DNA of 64,000 bases from Streptomyces sp. HUAS ZL42 (GTDB lineage Bacteria; Actinomycetota; Actinomycetes; Streptomycetales; Streptomycetaceae): assembly GCF_040782645.1 (NCBI RefSeq), contig NZ_CP160403.1:9459001-9523000 (forward strand), written 5' to 3'. Made by a program: the position numbers and the translations under genes. Under the pieces are notes generated by a model that saw only the letters and a list, made by a program, of their open reading frames with translations, was not told where the DNA came from and did not search any database. Every line of letters begins with the position of its first letter. The first letter of the stretch is position 1. Below are positions 60,739 to 64,000 of the stretch, in pieces.

Positions 60739-63492
60739 GTGCCTCAGCAGACCCCCACGGCCGGGCTCCACGATCCGCCCCCGCAGACGGGCCCGCAGTT
60801 GGTGGCGGACGCCCACCGGCGGGAGGCAGCCGAGGTGGCGGACCTGCTCGACGTGGCTCCCGCCGCGGGTCTGACCACGGCGGACGCCGAGCGGAGGGCC
60901 GGCGTCTGGGGAGCCAACGAACTGGCCGAACCGGCCCGCCGACCGCAGTGGCTTCGCCTGCTGGACCAGTTCCGCAGCTGGCTGATCGGAATCCTGCTCG
61001 CCGCCGCCGTGGTCGCCGGAGTCATCGGCGACATCAAGGACGCCGTCGTCGTCGCCGTCGTCCTTCTCATCAACGCCATCATCGGCTACCTGCAAGAGCG
61101 CCGCGCCGAGCGCAGCCTGGAAGCGCTGCGCGGGATGCTGGTCGCCACCGCGCGCGTGCGCCGCGACGGTCAGGTGAGGGTGATCCCGGCGGGCACCCTG
61201 GTGCCCGGCGACGTTGTTCTCCTGGAGGCCGGCGACCGTGTCCCGGCCGACGGGCGCCTGGTGGTCGCCGAGTCGGTCGAGGCCGCGGAGGCCGCGCTGA
61301 CCGGCGAGTCCCAGCCCGTCGCCAAGACGACGGCACCCACCGCGGCCGGCGGTGACGCCCCCGTACCCGTCGCCGAGCGCACCGGCATGCTCTTCATGAA
61401 CACCGCGCTGACCCGCGGCCGCGCGGAGATGATCGTCACGGCCACCGGCATGCGCACCGAGGTCGGCGCGATCGCCGAGGCGTTGCGCACCGGCGCGGAA
61501 CCGCCCAGCCCGCTGCAGGTTCAGATGGACAGCCTGGGGCGACGCCTCGCCTTGGTCAGTGGCGTCGCCGTGGTCGCGTACGCGCTCGTGGCCGTCCTGC
61601 GCGGCGAGAACCTGGCCGATCTCGCGCTGCGGGCGGTGGCCCTGGCGGTCGCCGCGATCCCGGAGGGGCTGCCCGCCGTACTTGCGCTCACCCTGGCCCT
61701 GGGCGTCCACCGTATGGCCCGCCGCGGTGCCATCGTCAAACGCCTGGCCTCCGTCGAGGCACTCGGCTCGGCGACCGTGGTGTGCAGCGACAAGACCGGC
61801 ACCCTGACCCTGAACGAGATGACCACCCGTGCCCTGTGGGCCGCGGGGCGCAGCTACGAGGTGACCGGCGAGGGATACGACACCGCCGGCACCGTGCGCC
61901 TTGTCGAGGGGCAGCCCACGGCGGACCCGCACGACCCGCACGACACATCCCTGCACGACGCGGTCCTGCCTTTTGCGCTGTGCAACGACGCCCGCCTCAC
62001 CCCGGACGGCGTCATCGGCGACCCCACCGAGGCCGCGCTGATCGTGCTCGCCGCCAAAGCGGGTCTGCACGCCGGACTGCGCACGCACACGCCGCGCTCC
62101 GGTGAGGTCCCCTTCGATCCGGCCGCCAAGTACATGGCCACCTTCCACACCGACGCGGACGGCCGTATCCGCATTCACGCCAAGGGAGCCGTCGACGTCC
62201 TCCTGGAACGCTGCACCCACGTCCTGACCGCACAGGGACCGGCGCCCCTCGACGGCGAGCGCCGCCGTGAGGTCACCGCCGCCGCCCGGTGGATGGCCGG
62301 CCAGGGCTTGCGTGTCCTCGGGGCGGCCACCGCCACCGCCGACCAGCCGCACCCCCCGGCGGTGACGGGGCTGACCCTCACCGCGATCGCCGGGATCGCC
62401 GACCCGCCCCGCCCCCAGGCCCGCGATGCCGTCGCCCTCGCGCAGGCCGCCGGCGTCACCGTCAAAATGATCACCGGAGACCACGCCGACACCGCCGCCG
62501 CCATCGCCCGCGAACTCGGCATCACCGGCGACGTCGTCACCGGCACCGAACTGGCCCGGATGAGCGAGCAGGACCTCGCGGAGCGCGTCGAGGACGTCGG
62601 GGTCTTCGCCCGCGTCGCCCCGGAACACAAGGTGACGATCGTCCGCGCACTCTCCCGGAAGGGCCACATCGTGGCCATGACCGGCGACGGCGTCAACGAC
62701 GCCGCGGCCCTGCGCGCCGCCCACATCGGTGTCGCCATGGGCATCACCGGTACCGATGTCGCCAGGGAAGCCGCCGACATGGTCCTGACCGACGACGACT
62801 TCTCCACCATCGTCCGCGCGGTCCGCGAAGGCCGCTGCATCTACGACAACATCGTCAACTTCGTCCGCTTCCAGCTGTCCACCAACATCGGCGCCATCCT
62901 CACCCTGCTCGCCACCGTCCTGGCCGGGCTGCCCGCCCCCATGTCCGCGATCCAGCTGCTGTGGGTCAACATCATCATGGACGGGCCGCCCGCCATGGCC
63001 CTGGGCGTCGACCCCCCGCAGGACAACGTGATGCACCGTCCGCCCCGCCCGCCCGGCGAGCGCATCCTCAACGCCCGCCGCCTGGCCGCCATCACCCGCT
63101 CCGGTGCTGTCATGGCCGTCGGCACCGTGGCCGTCTTCGCCACCGCCCGCCATGTCTCCGCAACCGCGACCGCCGCCACCATGGCGTTCACCACCTTCGT
63201 CCTCTTCCAGCTGTGCAACGCCCTGGCCGCGCGCAGCGAGGACGGCCCCGTCCTGGGCCGCCACCAGCTGCGCAACCGCACCCTGTGGATCTGCCTGGCA
63301 GCCGTTCTCATCCTTCAGGTCATCGCCGTACAGGTGCCCGCCGCCCAGGGAGTCTTCGACACTGTTTCCCTGACCCCCGCCCAGTGGGTGATCTGCCTCG
63401 CGACCGCCTCCACCGTGCTGCTGACCGAGCACGCCTGGCGCGCCAGGCGCGCACGGCTCAGCCTCGCGACCGCCGTGAACCACAGGGACTGA
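60739..63492 (+). CDS. P2-type cation-translocating ATPase (CtpF/PMR1-like)
   Basis: 917 residues from GTG 60739; AAGGAG at 60728-60733 fixes this start rather than GTG 60733. Cation_ATPase_N (VADLLDVAPAAGLTTADAER), actuator TGES loop in AALTGESQPVAKT, ion-binding PEGL in AAIPEGLPAVLALTLALGVH, phosphorylated Asp in CSDKTGTLTLNEMTT, nucleotide domain KGAVDVLLERC, hinge MTGDGVNDAAALRAAHIGVA, and C-terminal WVNIIMDGPPAMALG. The TGES, PEGL and DKTGT set places it with Ca2+/Mn2+-type P2 pumps. In mycobacteria CtpF belongs to the dormancy regulon with Usp genes; the same linkage is seen here. Confidence 0.92.
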   Translation: MPQQTPTAGLHDPPPQTGPQLVADAHRREAAEVADLLDVAPAAGLTTADAERRAGVWGANELAEPARRPQWLRLLDQFRSWLIGILLAAAVVAGVIGDIKDAVVVAVVLLINAIIGYLQERRAERSLEALRGMLVATARVRRDGQVRVIPAGTLVPGDVVLLEAGDRVPADGRLVVAESVEAAEAALTGESQPVAKTTAPTAAGGDAPVPVAERTGMLFMNTALTRGRAEMIVTATGMRTEVGAIAEALRTGAEPPSPLQVQMDSLGRRLALVSGVAVVAYALVAVLRGENLADLALRAVALAVAAIPEGLPAVLALTLALGVHRMARRGAIVKRLASVEALGSATVVCSDKTGTLTLNEMTTRALWAAGRSYEVTGEGYDTAGTVRLVEGQPTADPHDPHDTSLHDAVLPFALCNDARLTPDGVIGDPTEAALIVLAAKAGLHAGLRTHTPRSGEVPFDPAAKYMATFHTDADGRIRIHAKGAVDVLLERCTHVLTAQGPAPLDGERRREVTAAARWMAGQGLRVLGAATATADQPHPPAVTGLTLTAIAGIADPPRPQARDAVALAQAAGVTVKMITGDHADTAAAIARELGITGDVVTGTELARMSEQDLAERVEDVGVFARVAPEHKVTIVRALSRKGHIVAMTGDGVNDAAALRAAHIGVAMGITGTDVAREAADMVLTDDDFSTIVRAVREGRCIYDNIVNFVRFQLSTNIGAILTLLATVLAGLPAPMSAIQLLWVNIIMDGPPAMALGVDPPQDNVMHRPPRPPGERILNARRLAAITRSGAVMAVGTVAVFATARHVSATATAATMAFTTFVLFQLCNALAARSEDGPVLGRHQLRNRTLWICLAAVLILQVIAVQVPAAQGVFDTVSLTPAQWVICLATASTVLLTEHAWRARRARLSLATAVNHRD

Positions 63493-63841
63493 CCGCCTGT
63501 GTCACACGCCGTCGGCGTTGACGAGGGACGAACGGCCCCTGCCGTCAGGACCGGGCGAACCCGCAGCCTGGAAGCAGGCCGACGCAGTCGAACGCATCGT
63601 CCGGAAGGCGGATGGCAGGCCCCGCGTGAGGTGGCGAACGGCCCGGGCCTCTGCCCCGGACGGCCCTGGTGGTGTCGGCCGGCCGGTCACACGATGAGAA
63701 GACGCCGCCGAGCGAGGGCGGCGAACCGGCGAAACGTCCGCCGAGCTCTCTGGAGTCCGTGATGGCAGCCTCACCCAAGGCCCTCCGCGCAACCCGGCCG
63801 ATTCCACCGGCGACGAGGATCTCGTCACCGACCGGGATCGG
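63493..63841. other. Gene-less stretch
   Basis: No recognisable gene or strong hairpin between the cation ATPase and the partial gene at the right edge. Confidence 0.35.
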
Positions 63842-64000
63842 ATGATGCGCACCGGTACGCACCCCCTGGCACCGGGCGGAGGGAAGGACGAGGCGATCGG
63901 CGCCGCGTCCGGTTCGAGCCCGCGCCCTGCAGTACGGCAACTCGCTGCCAGTGAGGTCTTCGCCGCTCTGGACACGTCACGGCGCGGCCTGCCGACCGCG
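63842..64000 (+). CDS. Probable second cation P-type ATPase, N-terminal fragment
   Basis: Runs off the right edge; 53 codons are visible from ATG 63842. VRQLAASEVFAALDTSRRGL followed by PTA matches the N-terminal regulatory domain of P-type cation ATPases ('...dV...L.ts.rGL...EA..RL'). The start is not supported by a clear ribosome binding site and could lie upstream. A tandem of two such pumps would be consistent with the stress-protein module, but only the next bases can confirm it. Confidence 0.45.
   Translation, partial: MMRTGTHPLAPGGGKDEAIGAASGSSPRPAVRQLAASEVFAALDTSRRGLPTA

Noticed and set aside
60427..63483. 1018-codon open frame on the minus strand opposite the P-type ATPase
   Set aside because: Low-complexity Gly/Asp/His/Val sequence with no domain, exactly antisense to a gene with every P-type ATPase motif; a GC-bias artefact.
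1..64000. CRISPR array, tRNA or rRNA gene, riboswitch, prophage or biosynthetic gene cluster
   Set aside because: No regularly spaced repeats, no cloverleaf or rRNA-like sequence, no phage structural genes and no PKS/NRPS/terpene-type enzymes were seen by eye; the FMO-SDR-ALDH operon is better read as catabolic.

Overview
The window is high-GC DNA with the codon use, GTG/TTG starts and gene families of a Streptomyces-like actinomycete. There are no rRNA or tRNA genes, no CRISPR array, no biosynthetic cluster and almost no housekeeping genes. The content is one- and two-component accessory functions (regulators, VOC and RibD-C enzymes, efflux pumps, secreted proteins), separated by an unusually dense set of gene remnants and transposase relics. 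That fits a variable chromosome arm or similar accessory region. This placement is an inference; no telomere or origin is visible.

Layout. 0-1.4 kb: the end of an arsenic-resistance operon (ArsO-like flavoprotein, ArsI-like C-As lyase, both with Cys-rich tails) running into a wrecked MFS gene. 1.5-10 kb: GNAT, DUF3592, an unrecognised conserved protein, a CPBP protease, a TOPRIM protein, an HxlR regulator and DUF1326, interspersed with remnants of DinB, SDR, MDR and enoyl-CoA hydratase genes. 10-15.3 kb: RibD-C protein, IS5 relic, membrane-anchored TPR protein, GNAT relic, divergent VOC/WYL pair. 15.4-19.5 kb: two secreted enzymes, a HELFH metallopeptidase and an Ag85-like esterase, with strong hairpins between them. 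19.6-25.8 kb: relics of WapI and IS110, a second RibD-C protein, a DUF2975/XRE pair with a perfect operator, SfsA, a SnoaL protein, and a WYL regulator with a perfect operator. 26.2-32.5 kb: a translationally coupled FMO-SDR-ALDH operon with an AraC regulator and an MFS transporter, probably an oxidative catabolic unit. 32.5-37.5 kb: broken VOC, MmyB-type regulator and SigJ-like genes, an intact ECF42 sigma/DGPF pair, and a RibD-C/EthD pair. 38-41 kb: two secreted proteins. 41.4-43.7 kb: a three-gene operon of XRE protein, HExxH metalloprotease and polytopic MAB_1171c-like membrane protein.

The clearest structural discovery is at 44.4-48.3 kb. A SAM-methyltransferase gene is split by a 3,191-bp IS21-family insertion at 45030-48220, flanked by a 5-bp duplication (CCTGG). 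Removing the insertion and one repeat restores the methyltransferase frame exactly. Its istA is frameshifted and its istB is reduced to its two ends. Between istA and the right terminus it carries a divergent SDR-TetR pair as cargo.

48.5-54.4 kb holds a DHA2 efflux pump with a divergent XRE-cupin regulator and an operator between them, a hypothetical protein, a collapsed CBM35/ricin-lectin protein followed by perfect hairpins, a PAP2-family membrane phosphatase and a small membrane protein. 54.8-64 kb holds a MacB-type ABC exporter (convergent with what precedes it), two double-domain universal stress proteins coupled to a P2-type cation ATPase (a dormancy-like module), and the start of what looks like a second P-type ATPase at the right edge.

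Starts were chosen from visible ribosome binding sites. Family calls come from reading motifs without database searches. Several frameshifts are one-base shortages in G runs and could be sequencing errors.
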